From a virus: a stretch of DNA of 39,754 nucleotides. A program made the translations under genes and the position numbers. The stretch covers positions 1 to 39,754 of the IMG/VR virus record IMGVR_UViG_3300033183_000232; one strand, 5' to 3'. Shown here piece after piece: positions 20,937 to 29,303 of this stretch (position 1 is its first letter; every line of letters begins with the position of its first letter). Under the pieces are notes generated by a model. That model saw only the letters and a program-made list of their open reading frames with translations, was not told where the DNA came from and searched no databases.

Positions 20937-21650
20937 ATGAGCAAAAACGCCCGCCGTTATACGCGCAGGCAGAAGGCCGACCAAGGCTTTGTGCCAACCC
21001 CTAAATCCCCTAAAACAATCGAACTCATACCACAGACGTTTAACCAACGTCTTTATGCCAAAGCCCTCGAAAATGATGATCTGATATTCGTCACAGGCTG
21101 TGCAGGCACTGGTAAGACCTACATGGCGGCTACGATGGCCGCAAAGATGTTCACAGAACGATCAATCAAGCGGATCGTAATCACCCGCCCTAACGTGGCA
21201 TCAGGCAAAGGCCTTGGCTTCTTCCCCGGCGATCTACAGGAGAAGATGGCCCCATGGATCGCCCCTATCGTGGAAGTGCTGAAAAAGCATCTAGGGCGTG
21301 AGAAAGTCGAAGGGATGATCAAAGACGGGCATATCGTCATTGAGCCTTTCGAGACCATGCGTGGGCGTAGCTTCGATGATGCATTCATCATCTTGGATGA
21401 AGCACAGAACACGACATACGATGAATTAAAGATGTTCCTGACCCGCATCGGTCAGAACAGCAAAGTGGTGGTGAATGGCGACATTCAGCAAACAGACCTG
21501 AAGCAGAATAGTGGCCTGCGTAAGATCATCACCATCATCAAGCAGCAGATGCTGCCTTTCCCAGTTATCGAAATGACTGAGGATGACATCCTTCGATCAG
21601 ATGTCTGCGCGACATGGATCAAGGCATTTAGCAAATACGAGAGACAGTAA
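20937..21650 (+). CDS. phoH: PhoH-like ATPase
   Basis: The 237-residue product has Walker A GCAGTGKT (54-61), ITRPNVASGKGLGFFPGDLQ (about 83-102) and Walker B FIILDEAQNTTYDELKMFLT (about 147-166), followed by VVNGDIQQTDLKQNSGL. These are the PhoH family landmarks. PhoH is common in marine phages; it is linked to RNA metabolism and phosphate stress, but the phage role is unproven. It has its own extended -10 promoter and is coupled to the small membrane gene behind it. Confidence 0.9.
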   Translation: MSKNARRYTRRQKADQGFVPTPKSPKTIELIPQTFNQRLYAKALENDDLIFVTGCAGTGKTYMAATMAAKMFTERSIKRIVITRPNVASGKGLGFFPGDLQEKMAPWIAPIVEVLKKHLGREKVEGMIKDGHIVIEPFETMRGRSFDDAFIILDEAQNTTYDELKMFLTRIGQNSKVVVNGDIQQTDLKQNSGLRKIITIIKQQMLPFPVIEMTEDDILRSDVCATWIKAFSKYERQ

Positions 21651-21814
21651 TGATTTTAGCAGCAATCCTTTACCTGCTAGGCAGCATCTTTGTGCTGACC
21701 TTTTTGGAGCCTGAGGAAAACTACGAGAAAGAGATGATCACATTGGCCATCTTCTGGCCGTTCTTCACCATTCTGGCGGTAGTGACCGAACTGATTAACT
21801 CCAAAAAAGAATAG
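21650..21814 (+). CDS. Small membrane protein with two helices (54 aa)
   Basis: ATG shares a base with the phoH TAA (TAATG). The first helix is residues 1-19 (MILAAILYLLGSIFVLTFL), an acidic loop follows (EPEENYEKEMI), and the second helix is about 31-49 (TLAIFWPFFTILAVVTELI). The shape resembles small phage holins or antiholins, but it lies in the early block far from the endolysin, so that is uncertain. Confidence 0.65.
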   Translation: MILAAILYLLGSIFVLTFLEPEENYEKEMITLAIFWPFFTILAVVTELINSKKE

Positions 21815-21831
21815 CCCCGCCGGAGCGGGGC
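21803..21831 (-). terminator. Terminator between converging transcripts
   Basis: GCCCCGC-CGGA-GCGGGGC (21814-21831). On the minus strand it is followed by TATTCTTTTTT and so ends the 21838-22223 transcript. The stem may also slow rightward transcription, although no plus-strand T-run follows. Confidence 0.8.
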
Positions 21832-21837
21832 CATCTA

Positions 21838-22026
21838 TTAGCAGCGGATTAAGATGTCTGACTGGGGATCAAACGATCCTTCTTCTCCATCATATGCAGC
21901 CCACCTGATTTCATCAGACAATGGGCATTTGTAGACCACATACTCCCCGCCTTTCTCGCGGGTTACCTTGGCCAGATCACCAAGGATGTATGCCAACTCA
22001 TGTGCTTCGATAGGCGATACCTGCAT
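21838..22026 (-). CDS. Hypothetical protein (62 aa)
   Basis: ATG at 22024-22026 overlaps the upstream stop (TGATG). The product begins MQVSPIEAHELAYILGDLAK and ends SFDPQSDILIRC. It looks like a small alpha/beta protein. The frame extends further upstream, but there is no ribosome site there. Unknown function. It forms a two-gene cassette with 22026-22223. Confidence 0.6.
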   Translation of the reverse strand: MQVSPIEAHELAYILGDLAKVTREKGGEYVVYKCPLSDEIRWAAYDGEEGSFDPQSDILIRC

Positions 22027-22223
22027 CAGAACTCCATCCTTTGCTGAAGGAAGACTGATATATCTTCGTTGATTTCGCCATGCAGAGTGACGGTCAGCCT
22101 GTCGTGATCCGCACGAACATGCCAATGTTCATCATTCTTGCGGTTACGCTTTTTGCAGACGCTGCCTGCTTCAAGTAAACGCTGTCCAAATAGCACAGCT
22201 TCAGATGCTGAATAATCCATCAT
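22026..22223 (-). CDS. Hypothetical protein (65 aa) under possible antisense control
   Basis: A strong AAGGAGGG lies about seven bases before the ATG at 22221-22223. The product begins MMDYSASEAVLFGQRLLEAG, has a basic stretch (CKKRNRKNDEHWHVR) and ends VFLQQRMEF. No family is recognised. Its leader contains a 24-base stretch that recurs with one change at 22592-22615 and a palindrome AACAGT-A-ACTGTT. Both suggest regulation. Confidence 0.6.
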   Translation of the reverse strand: MMDYSASEAVLFGQRLLEAGSVCKKRNRKNDEHWHVRADHDRLTVTLHGEINEDISVFLQQRMEF

Positions 22224-22227
22224 CGGA

Positions 22228-22251
22228 TTACCCTCCTTATAGAACAGTTAC
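22228..22251. repeat. 24-base repeat, copy 1 (leader of 22026-22223)
   Basis: Twenty-three of 24 bases are identical to 22592-22615. On the minus strand this copy spans the ribosome site of the 22026-22223 gene and CTATAA just upstream of it. It overlaps the perfect palindrome at 22243-22255. Confidence 0.85.
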
Positions 22252-22255
22252 TGTT
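22243..22255. promoter_or_regulatory. Palindrome AACAGT-N-ACTGTT
   Basis: A perfect 13-base inverted repeat lies just upstream of the 22026-22223 ribosome site. AGAACAGT half-sites recur at 22568-22575 and 22605-22612. It is an operator candidate. Confidence 0.5.
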
Positions 22256-22411
22256 AGTGGCCTTTATTGGGGTGCTTAATCCCGACCACAGAATCATCGT
22301 GAACCGCCCCGCCGCTGACCGCAAGCCCTTCATTTAGGTTTTTTGTGGATAGCGGAGAGACAAGCCACAGCTATTGAATACCATTGGTTTAGTGTGGGGG
22401 GAATAGCAAAA

Positions 22412-22484
22412 ACACAAGATGTTGATGAAAATTGACATCGTGTAAATTTTTTAGCGAAACACCTTTTCTAACTACATCTTGTGT
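22412..22484. repeat. Perfect 11-base inverted repeat
   Basis: ACACAAGATGT (22412-22422) and ACATCTTGTGT (22474-22484) are exact reverse complements, 51 bases apart. The DNA between is A+T-rich and contains TTGACA (22432-22437) without a good -10. It could be a protein-binding pair, an origin element or a large RNA stem-loop. Confidence 0.7.
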
Positions 22485-22591
22485 CACGGTGTCTCTTTAA
22501 GGCTCATTTCGTCTTATACTGTCCCATATTGTCCCATAAGGTGTTGTGGATTAGTTGTGGTTTAGTTAGAACAGTGTCTAAGAAGGACTGC

Positions 22592-22615
22592 TTACCCTTC
22601 TTATAGAACAGTTAC
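22592..22615. repeat. 24-base repeat, copy 2
   Basis: This differs from 22228-22251 at one base (T for C), which changes the minus-strand GGAGGG to GAAGGG. No gene follows it on the minus strand. Confidence 0.85.
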
Positions 22616-22648
22616 GCCCAGAGCCTTCATGGTTCTGGGCTTTCTTTA
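22616..22648 (+). terminator. Plus-strand terminator of the candidate small RNA
   Basis: GCCCAGAGCC (22616-22625) pairs with GGTTCTGGGC (22631-22640, one G-U) and is followed by TTTCTTTA. No plus-strand protein gene lies ahead of it after 21814. Confidence 0.75.
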
Positions 22649-22649
22649 T

Positions 22650-22683
22650 GAAAAAGCCCCCTGACCTACTTGATCAAGGGGCT
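22650..22683 (-). terminator. Minus-strand terminator of the late operon
   Basis: On the minus strand AGCCCC (with TTGA) pairs with TCAGGGGGCT and is followed by TTTTTC. It lies about 90 bases past the last late gene (22771). Confidence 0.7.
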
Positions 22684-22708
22684 GATGATGCTTATATTCT
22701 CTGCAGAG

Positions 22709-22730
22709 CCGGTTTGGTCACCGGTTTCTT
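22709..22730 (+). terminator. Weak plus-strand hairpin with T-rich tail
   Basis: CCGGT (22709-22713) and ACCGG (22720-22724) are followed by TTTCTTT. The stem is only five pairs. It is one of three stacked plus-strand hairpins here and may be a minor terminator. Confidence 0.35.
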
Positions 22731-22741
22731 TCAGTTAGGAA

Positions 22742-22772
22742 GCCCGTCACTTCGGTGGCGGGTTTTTCTTTT
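22742..22772 (+). terminator. Plus-strand terminator against the end of the late operon
   Basis: GCCCGTCAC-TTCG-GTGGCGGGT has a stable TTCG loop and is followed by TTTTTCTTTT. It overlaps the stop of the 22771-26130 gene and faces against it. It would stop rightward transcription from entering the late block. Confidence 0.7.
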
Positions 22773-25700
22773 AGTCGCTAAAGACTTCGCGCATCTCTTG
22801 CTCTACACCTGCAGCGCCATCGATTGCGTCATCAACGCCCGTGTCGTTTGCACGAACTCCTGCAGTCAACAATGCGCGGGTTAGCATAGCCTGTGCCTGT
22901 GGATCGTTAGGCTGACGGTTGTAACGGCGAGACAGTTCTACAAAGTAGTCTGGATCAGCCATAATGTTGTCGAGGATGATAGCTGCACGTTCATCAGGAG
23001 CAATTGTCTCAAGAAGACCTGATACAGCAGAACGAACCCTTGTGCCTGTTCGAGAAAGAGGCCCGATAAAGGTGTAGATCAATCGGTTTGTTGCCGTGGT
23101 AGCCTGACGGTTAAATTCTGTAGCAGACATAGCCGCAATAGGCGTTGCGTTACGGGATGATGCTGTATCAGAAGCGAGTTCTGACATCATCCGCAATGCA
23201 TCCATCACCTCAGGCTTGTCACGGAATACCGTATCTCCAACACGGAAGATGGACTGAACTTCATCTAGCCCCATCTCAATTCGTGCAGGGTTAACAGGAC
23301 GAACACCGCCGCTTTCCATACGCCGACCTAAGAAGCGTTCACGGAATACCCGCATATAGGCCGTTTCTATGCCATCGATCACAGCCATGCGCTGTTCTGG
23401 TGGAAGGGCGTTAGCACGATCCATCAATGCTGTGACTGTTGCTGTGGTATCGTTGGCGTTGCTTGTCAGGACACGAGCAAATGCCGCCTGCGGATCAGAT
23501 GCAGTAGCAAGGTCACGCAAGACAGGGTTGTCAGATTGCCCGTATTCACGGCGGAAGAAGCTGCGCAGTTCTCCATTACGGACTTCATCTACTGTCGCCT
23601 TTAGGCGATCTTGTGCTTCAGTCATAACACGCTGAAGCTGTTCACGGTTACCCTGTGCATCTTCAACACGGCGAATGAAATCGTTTAGTTCAGCCGCTCG
23701 TTCTGGGAAGTTCTGGTTCAGGGCCTCAGAGTATTGCCGCAATTGACCAACAAAGCCGCCTAGCTGCGCCTCCGTGCCGCCAGAAGCACGAAGAGAAGCC
23801 GCTGCTGCGGAAATAGCGTCTGCAACCATGTAGTCTGCCAACGGGCTAACATTGCCGCCTGCTTCACTCCGGGCCAACAGATCACGGAACTGTCCTACGA
23901 GGGCAGCATCACCGCTGCGCATAGTAGTATCAATGATGCCACGGCTTCCGCTTGCGTAATCTACACGCCCAATGTCATCAGCACGGCCAATCGTGCTGTC
24001 GAACAGTTCAGCGTATTCACGCAAACGTCCATCACGGAAGAATGGTGCAAACTCTTCACGGTAGTAACGCTTTGCTTCTACGGCTGCGTCTGCCAGTTCA
24101 GGGTTATTACGTCCCACGAAGTCAACCATTTCGTCATCAATAGTTCTGATAACGTCACGGACTGCGTTGGCTGCGAGAATATCGTTGTTTTGGAATAGTC
24201 CAGAAGCAAGGTCAGACAGTTCTGGCCGTATCACATTCTGGAAGTAGCCGAAGTTATACATTTCAGGGTTACGAGCAAACCACCCATTAACCCGTTCAAT
24301 TACTTCGTCACGGGTTTCAAGCCGCATTTGCTGTTCGCCCGGAACTGCATCTGCTGCAAGTTCTAGGGAGTCAGACGGAGTAGTGTCTGGAACCCTGCGA
24401 GGCTGAAACAGTTCAGCAATTTCACGCAAAGGAGATGTGCGGCGCAGCGTGGTTGCCTGACGAGATAGTTCGTCCAAACGAACATTGGCCAGAACATCAT
24501 ACAAGCTTCCAGTATCAATGGCCCCACCTTCAATAGCAGAATAGAGGGCATTTTTCTGACTACGCATCTGACGATACGCCGCCTCTACACCTGCAAGGAT
24601 TTCTTCGCGGGCTGCAGTGCGAGATGTATCGATCTCAGTGCCTGTAGCACGGCTCAGGCGCGTGATTTCATCTGACAATTCCAGATCATTTGCCACATCA
24701 GAAACGAGGTCTGCTGCAGAGCGTTCGTAGGCCGCTGTGGCCTCTTGTGCGGCTGCTTGTGCATCCAATACCTCACGCCGCCCAGACCCTGCTAGTTCGT
24801 CCGCTGCAGCCGCCATAGTAGCCGTCTGTTCTGCCGGTGTCTCGCCACCAACCTGTTCAAGGTAATCACGGGTCTGTCGTTCTAGGGCTACAGAAGGCTC
24901 ATTTACACGAGCCAGTGTCTGATTGCCACCAGACTGAATAACACCAGAACGGCGAGAGCCTGCTGCTGAGATCAATGGTGCTTGTGCATCTTCATCCAGA
25001 CCACGGATCAAAGCCGACATACTATCCAAGTTAACTGGCAGGTCTTCTTCAAGGCGGGTAAGGTATGGCACCAAAACGCGGCGATTGTTGTTCACGATCT
25101 CTGTAATACGTTCTGCCACTTGGAAACGGACATTAGGATCGCCCATGTCTGCTGCGGACAAACCAGAAGTTTCATCCACAAGCTGACGAAGAATTTGGTT
25201 AATCGCTTCATCTTCAATGCCTGCATCACCACGCAAGAAGGTATTGACCAAAGGTTCAATAGCAATGCCATAAGCAAATTTAAGCCCAGTGGCTACGCCT
25301 TGGGCTGTGCCTGCTACAACACCGCCCGCGAGAAGACCATCGGCAAGCAGATTAAGGCGGGCCTCAATTACATCATTGGCCGCGCTGTCTTCCAGATCAA
25401 TACCGCGCAAAAGAGGAATCATTGCGTTGTCGCCAATAGCAATAGTTCCTGCTTCATTGTTTGAAGCTGCGGCTGCACCAAGTTCACCGCCTATCGCTGC
25501 AGCACTACCACGGACAAGAAGATTTCCGCCCTGCGCAGTCTTTAACGCAAGACCTGCACCAAGCAGCGAGGATGCCAATACAGGAACGCCCTCGACAATG
25601 AGAGCGTCCATTGTGCTTTCACCAGTATCAACGCCCGGAATGAGATTATCAGCGGCTTCTGTTGCCCCTTCCACCCCCATCTTTTCAATGGCTGCACCTG

Positions 25701-26130
25701 CCATTTCAATGACGTTTCCAAGGCCTTCTGCTAAACCAACAGCCGCCAAGTCCATGGCACCTGCCTTAGCACCTTGACCAAAAATGGTAGGACGAGGCGG
25801 AACAAGATACGTCCGCTCACCTGTCTCTGGATTAGTTTGGAAGGCATAGCCAATACCCAATGGTGGGCGTGAAGTGTAGGGCGAGTTATAGAACTCACCA
25901 TACGTTTCCATGGCCTGATCAAAGTTTTCTGCGTTGTCGTAAATGTCTGTAGTGAACTGACGGAAGGGGGCAGGTGCATTCACTGCGTCATCGGCTTCTA
26001 CGTCTGCCGCAGAGTCTCCTACGGGCTGCTGAGGTTCTACAACTTCAGGCTCTTCTACTGTCTGTTCATCAAACTGATCAAAAGGGTTTTCCTGTTCATC
26101 GAACTGATCGAATGGATTTGTTTCCGCCAT
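22771..26130 (-). CDS. Very large probable internal virion / DNA-ejection protein (1119 aa)
   Basis: The protein begins with a tandem repeat, NPFDQFDEQ at residues 5-13 and 15-23, a motif I remember at the N-termini of phage internal proteins. An acidic Pro/Glu-rich linker follows. Residues about 120-290 contain several Gly/Ala-rich hydrophobic stretches (VLASSLLGAGLALKTAQGG, LLADGLLAGGVVAGTAQG) that could insert in membranes. The rest is long helical sequence. Large size, membrane-active part and place next to another very large helical protein fit podovirus ejection proteins (compare T7 gp15/gp16). No lytic transglycosylase motif was seen. It is the last gene of the late operon. Confidence 0.6.
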   Translation of the reverse strand: MAETNPFDQFDEQENPFDQFDEQTVEEPEVVEPQQPVGDSAADVEADDAVNAPAPFRQFTTDIYDNAENFDQAMETYGEFYNSPYTSRPPLGIGYAFQTNPETGERTYLVPPRPTIFGQGAKAGAMDLAAVGLAEGLGNVIEMAGAAIEKMGVEGATEAADNLIPGVDTGESTMDALIVEGVPVLASSLLGAGLALKTAQGGNLLVRGSAAAIGGELGAAAASNNEAGTIAIGDNAMIPLLRGIDLEDSAANDVIEARLNLLADGLLAGGVVAGTAQGVATGLKFAYGIAIEPLVNTFLRGDAGIEDEAINQILRQLVDETSGLSAADMGDPNVRFQVAERITEIVNNNRRVLVPYLTRLEEDLPVNLDSMSALIRGLDEDAQAPLISAAGSRRSGVIQSGGNQTLARVNEPSVALERQTRDYLEQVGGETPAEQTATMAAAADELAGSGRREVLDAQAAAQEATAAYERSAADLVSDVANDLELSDEITRLSRATGTEIDTSRTAAREEILAGVEAAYRQMRSQKNALYSAIEGGAIDTGSLYDVLANVRLDELSRQATTLRRTSPLREIAELFQPRRVPDTTPSDSLELAADAVPGEQQMRLETRDEVIERVNGWFARNPEMYNFGYFQNVIRPELSDLASGLFQNNDILAANAVRDVIRTIDDEMVDFVGRNNPELADAAVEAKRYYREEFAPFFRDGRLREYAELFDSTIGRADDIGRVDYASGSRGIIDTTMRSGDAALVGQFRDLLARSEAGGNVSPLADYMVADAISAAAASLRASGGTEAQLGGFVGQLRQYSEALNQNFPERAAELNDFIRRVEDAQGNREQLQRVMTEAQDRLKATVDEVRNGELRSFFRREYGQSDNPVLRDLATASDPQAAFARVLTSNANDTTATVTALMDRANALPPEQRMAVIDGIETAYMRVFRERFLGRRMESGGVRPVNPARIEMGLDEVQSIFRVGDTVFRDKPEVMDALRMMSELASDTASSRNATPIAAMSATEFNRQATTATNRLIYTFIGPLSRTGTRVRSAVSGLLETIAPDERAAIILDNIMADPDYFVELSRRYNRQPNDPQAQAMLTRALLTAGVRANDTGVDDAIDGAAGVEQEMREVFSD

Positions 26131-28571
26131 TACTGGTTCCCTCCAAGGTATTGATCAGCCGCACCGGCACCGTATTTTTCATCGAATGCTTGCCGTAGCG
26201 ATGGATCGGCTCGAAGCATGTCAATTGCACCTTGTGGGATAGATGCAGGAGTTTCTGGAGTATCTTCACGAGGAACCAGATTGGTTTCACCGGACAGCCA
26301 CCGAAGCGCATCGCCTGCACCACGAACATCCGCAATCTCTTGGATAGGACGAAGAACACCTCCTGTGAGATCAAGGTCAGTGATATTCGCATCCGCCAGA
26401 ATACGGTTTGATGCGATAACCTGCGGATCGTTTGCCAATGCATCTTGCCGTGAAAGGACGTTGATCCGGTCACGATCAATGATCTGACGCAACGAGTCTT
26501 CCACAGTGCTGCCACGGCTGCTTGTGCGAACCTGTGCGATGGCCGAAGCAAAGTCAGTGTTAGAGATAGGCCCTGTAGGCTGCTGTGAACGAACGATCAT
26601 GTAGGCCAAGCGAATTTCTTGGGCTTGATACATTGCGTATGCAGCCGCACGTTCATTGATCCTGCCGCCTGCAAGTTCATCCGCAATCTGACGTTCAAAG
26701 GCAGATACGCGGGCTTCTGCCTCTGCAATACTACCTTCACGCTCCCCAAGTTCACTCATAACTGTGGTGAAAGATTGGACTTCGTTGTCCACACTAGACA
26801 GGAACGATGGAACCGTGCCGCCAAAGAATGTGAGAATTTGAGGCTCACGGGCCAAAATGCTGACCATGTTGTAGGCAGAGTCCGCTGCATTGATGAAGTT
26901 GCTTTGGGACTCTTGTGCTTCACCGATACGAGTGTTGATACGAGCCAACGTAGATGATGCAGCCTCAATTGCGTCAGCTTTTGCCTGCATACCATCAGGA
27001 TCAGTGTTGGCCATCTCTTCACCCACCCGCAGGATTTCTGCAGCAAGGTTTGGATTACCCCGCTGAGTTGCTTCAGCGGCCAATGCTTGGAAGTTGTTTG
27101 CACGAACATCCGATAGTTTTGGAAGTTCCACTTCATCAGGCATCTCGTCACGGATACCCAAGGCAGTCTGTAGGTCACGAACCACAGGGTGGTCAGAACG
27201 GAGGCTACCTTCCGCACTCCGTAGCAGACCTGTCAATTCACGTTCAGTCCGTGCATCGTCAAAGATATAGTCAGGAGTTAGGCGGCTGCCGTAGCGATCA
27301 TTAAACTCTGCCTCAGCCAATGCGCTGTTAAGAGTTTCACGCCATTCCCGTGGGACGTAAGTAGGGTTGCCAAACTCACCTGCTTGAACACGGGAGTTCA
27401 TCGCACGAAGATCATCTAGGCCAGTTGGAATACTGGGCATCGACATTGCCGAGCCTTCGAGTTCCTCTGCGCGGCGAACATGTGCAAGTAGAGTTTCTTC
27501 ATCTACGATACCACGGAACCGCTCCCATCCACCGTTGATATATTCCACCAATTCGTCACGTTTGTTTTCTTGCAGCAATTCGCCAAGGTCTGGCAAACCA
27601 CCTTCGCCTAGGGACTGAATACGCTGTTCTAGAACAGGCATGTAAGTGCGGTAGTAATCGTCAATACCGCCTAGATACTGCCGCCGACCCTCAAGAACAT
27701 CACGAACTGCAAGAGCGGACTCAAGCGTGGTGATGTCGGTCAGGCTAGGCAGCGCAAACATTTCAGGGACACGTTCAGCGCCTCTTACAACAGTTGCAGC
27801 CGCTGCGGCAGGAGTTTCACCTGCAGCCACACGATCTTCATAGGTGATGGGCTGAGACCCTACTGGAGTATCGCTAGAAGCTACTTCGGCTACTACTTCT
27901 TCAGCACGTTCAATCAAAGGCTGTTCAGTGTCTGTGCTTGTAATCAAAGGAATAGGAATATCCGTCACCGTGTCGCCACGGGAAGCAATCTCGATAAACC
28001 CTTCTTCTTCCTGTGCGGGGGCAGGCTCCGTGGCTAAGAGGTCATCTGCTTGTGCAGTCTCTGCAACAGAAGGAACGGAAACAGATGGAACTGCAGAAGA
28101 CGTTTCTTCAACGGCAGGCGTGACAGGTTCCTCAGTAGTGACAGGTTCATCAAGGACAAGACCAGTGACTGCGCCAGTTCCGGCAGCACGTTCGTTGGTC
28201 AAGGCTGTGCCTGCCTGTGAACTATCCCAATCACTTGCAGCAAGGATACGAATAGCTTCCTCAACAGAAACGCCATATTCTTCTGAAAAGGCCTGCGCCT
28301 CTTCAAATTGCTGCACTGTTGTGTTGTTTGCTGAACGAGAGCGAGTAGCTGATGCGCGTTGATTTGCCAAAGTCTCACGCAAGCGGATTTGTTCTAACTC
28401 ACGCTCTTGCTGACGTTCTGCAGCAATATCAGTCGTAATAATGTCTGCAGCTTTAGAAATGCCTGCATTGAATGTGGCGGCAAAACCTGAGGCAAAGCCG
28501 CCTTGATCAGATGTTAGAGGCCCGCTGTAGTTGCCTGCGCGAAATGCTGCGCCTGTAGAACGCCAACCCAT
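26130..28571 (-). CDS. Large helical probable internal virion protein (813 aa)
   Basis: The product begins MGWRSTGAAFRAGNYSGPLT and is alanine-rich. A charged helix (RQQERELEQIRLRETLANQR) lies near residue 55. A Glu/Pro/Val/Thr-rich disordered region spans about 130-230 (TTEEPVTPAVEETSSAVPS), and long coiled-coil-like stretches follow. There is no enzyme motif. It overlaps its neighbours by one base on each side. With the 1119-residue protein it probably forms the ejected internal complex; this is inference from size, order and composition. Confidence 0.55.
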   Translation of the reverse strand: MGWRSTGAAFRAGNYSGPLTSDQGGFASGFAATFNAGISKAADIITTDIAAERQQERELEQIRLRETLANQRASATRSRSANNTTVQQFEEAQAFSEEYGVSVEEAIRILAASDWDSSQAGTALTNERAAGTGAVTGLVLDEPVTTEEPVTPAVEETSSAVPSVSVPSVAETAQADDLLATEPAPAQEEEGFIEIASRGDTVTDIPIPLITSTDTEQPLIERAEEVVAEVASSDTPVGSQPITYEDRVAAGETPAAAAATVVRGAERVPEMFALPSLTDITTLESALAVRDVLEGRRQYLGGIDDYYRTYMPVLEQRIQSLGEGGLPDLGELLQENKRDELVEYINGGWERFRGIVDEETLLAHVRRAEELEGSAMSMPSIPTGLDDLRAMNSRVQAGEFGNPTYVPREWRETLNSALAEAEFNDRYGSRLTPDYIFDDARTERELTGLLRSAEGSLRSDHPVVRDLQTALGIRDEMPDEVELPKLSDVRANNFQALAAEATQRGNPNLAAEILRVGEEMANTDPDGMQAKADAIEAASSTLARINTRIGEAQESQSNFINAADSAYNMVSILAREPQILTFFGGTVPSFLSSVDNEVQSFTTVMSELGEREGSIAEAEARVSAFERQIADELAGGRINERAAAYAMYQAQEIRLAYMIVRSQQPTGPISNTDFASAIAQVRTSSRGSTVEDSLRQIIDRDRINVLSRQDALANDPQVIASNRILADANITDLDLTGGVLRPIQEIADVRGAGDALRWLSGETNLVPREDTPETPASIPQGAIDMLRADPSLRQAFDEKYGAGAADQYLGGNQ

Positions 28572-29137
28572 TAGGCCATCTCCTCTTCATCATCTGCTGT
28601 CATACCAAGCATCGCTGCCTGTTCATCGTCTGGCGCTACTTCCACAATGTCCTGTGGTGCTGCAGCCATAAGACCCATGCCTTCTTCTTCATCTGCCTCA
28701 GGGCGATCTTTTTCAGGAATGTCCTGCAGGCTTTCGATCCCGCCTGCCTGAAGCTTCAGGAAGGTAGGAGTAATGGTCACACGATTAGGGTCTTCAGTTT
28801 CCATGTTGGGAGACTGGCCGTTGTTCTTGCCAATGATCTCCACCATACGAGCCATAGGCCCTGCCATCAGGATTGCTATATCGATAGGGATGAAACCACG
28901 CATGATGTGGCGCATCAGGAAGTTCGATACGATCAGATAAACAGGAACTTCCAACTCAAGCAGGGAGTAAATCAACTCACCTTCTTTGTCGGAGTTCAAA
29001 CGATCAATCATTGCATCGATGGCTTCATCGTATCCGCTGAACTGCGGTGGGCGATGCCATGGATAATTGCGGGTATCCGCAGTGTAGTTTTCGCCGGGAA
29101 TAGGGCCGTCAAATCGTGGCTTAGGAGTTATCTTCAT
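28571..29137 (-). CDS. Virion structural protein, marine-phage type (188 aa)
   Basis: The start at 29135-29137 (MKITPKPRFDGPIPGENYTA) is preferred. The segment PIPGENYTADTRNYPWHRPP near the N-terminus resembles a structural protein I remember from marine T4-like and podo-like phages. A central hydrophobic part (LEVPVYLIVSNFLMRHIMRG, IDIAILMAGPMARMVEIIG) and an acidic tail (DDEQAAMLGMTADDEEEMA) follow. The function is unknown. Confidence 0.6.
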   Translation of the reverse strand: MKITPKPRFDGPIPGENYTADTRNYPWHRPPQFSGYDEAIDAMIDRLNSDKEGELIYSLLELEVPVYLIVSNFLMRHIMRGFIPIDIAILMAGPMARMVEIIGKNNGQSPNMETEDPNRVTITPTFLKLQAGGIESLQDIPEKDRPEADEEEGMGLMAAAPQDIVEVAPDDEQAAMLGMTADDEEEMA

Positions 29138-29303
29138 CGGCCTCTTCCTCTTCTGGCATGTCCGCCAATTCTGCTTCGAGTTCATCGAAATATTCGGGGG
29201 TGTATTTGATCACCCCGTCTTGGCTCTTCTCGATTTCAGAGAGGTTCAGACGGCCTTTGAGAAATTTGGCCATCGACTCACGAACAGCATCGGTAAAGTT
29301 CAT
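29121..29303 (-). CDS. Hypothetical small acidic protein (60 aa)
   Basis: ATG at 29301-29303 overlaps the upstream stop (ATGA), and the end overlaps the 28571-29137 gene. The product begins MNFTDAVRESMAKFLKGRLN and ends in an acidic run (DMPEEEEADEDNS). It is probably a minor structural or assembly protein of the same operon. Confidence 0.6.
   Translation of the reverse strand: MNFTDAVRESMAKFLKGRLNLSEIEKSQDGVIKYTPEYFDELEAELADMPEEEEADEDNS

Larger units (their letters stand above)
22527..22648 (+). ncRNA. Candidate small RNA, possibly antisense to the 22026-22223 leader
   Basis: A TATACT (22515-22520) could start a plus-strand transcript near 22527; a good terminator ends it at 22648. No open frame with a ribosome site lies inside. 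It would contain a hairpin (TAAGAAGG ... CCTTCTTA, about 22580-22602). Bases 22592-22615 could form 24 contiguous pairs (one G-U) with the leader of the minus-strand 22026-22223 mRNA, covering its ribosome site. The -35 is poor, so transcription is unproven. The repeat may instead be a remnant of a duplicated leader. Confidence 0.35.

Noticed and set aside
22384-22440. TTGACA at 22432-22437 as a full promoter
   Set aside because: No acceptable -10 at 15-19 bp; the downstream bases are a T-run followed by TAGCGAAAC.
24982-25464. Plus-strand frame of 160 codons with many cysteines and histidines
   Set aside because: It is the antisense of the 22771-26130 gene. Long antisense frames across the late block reflect codon bias, not genes.
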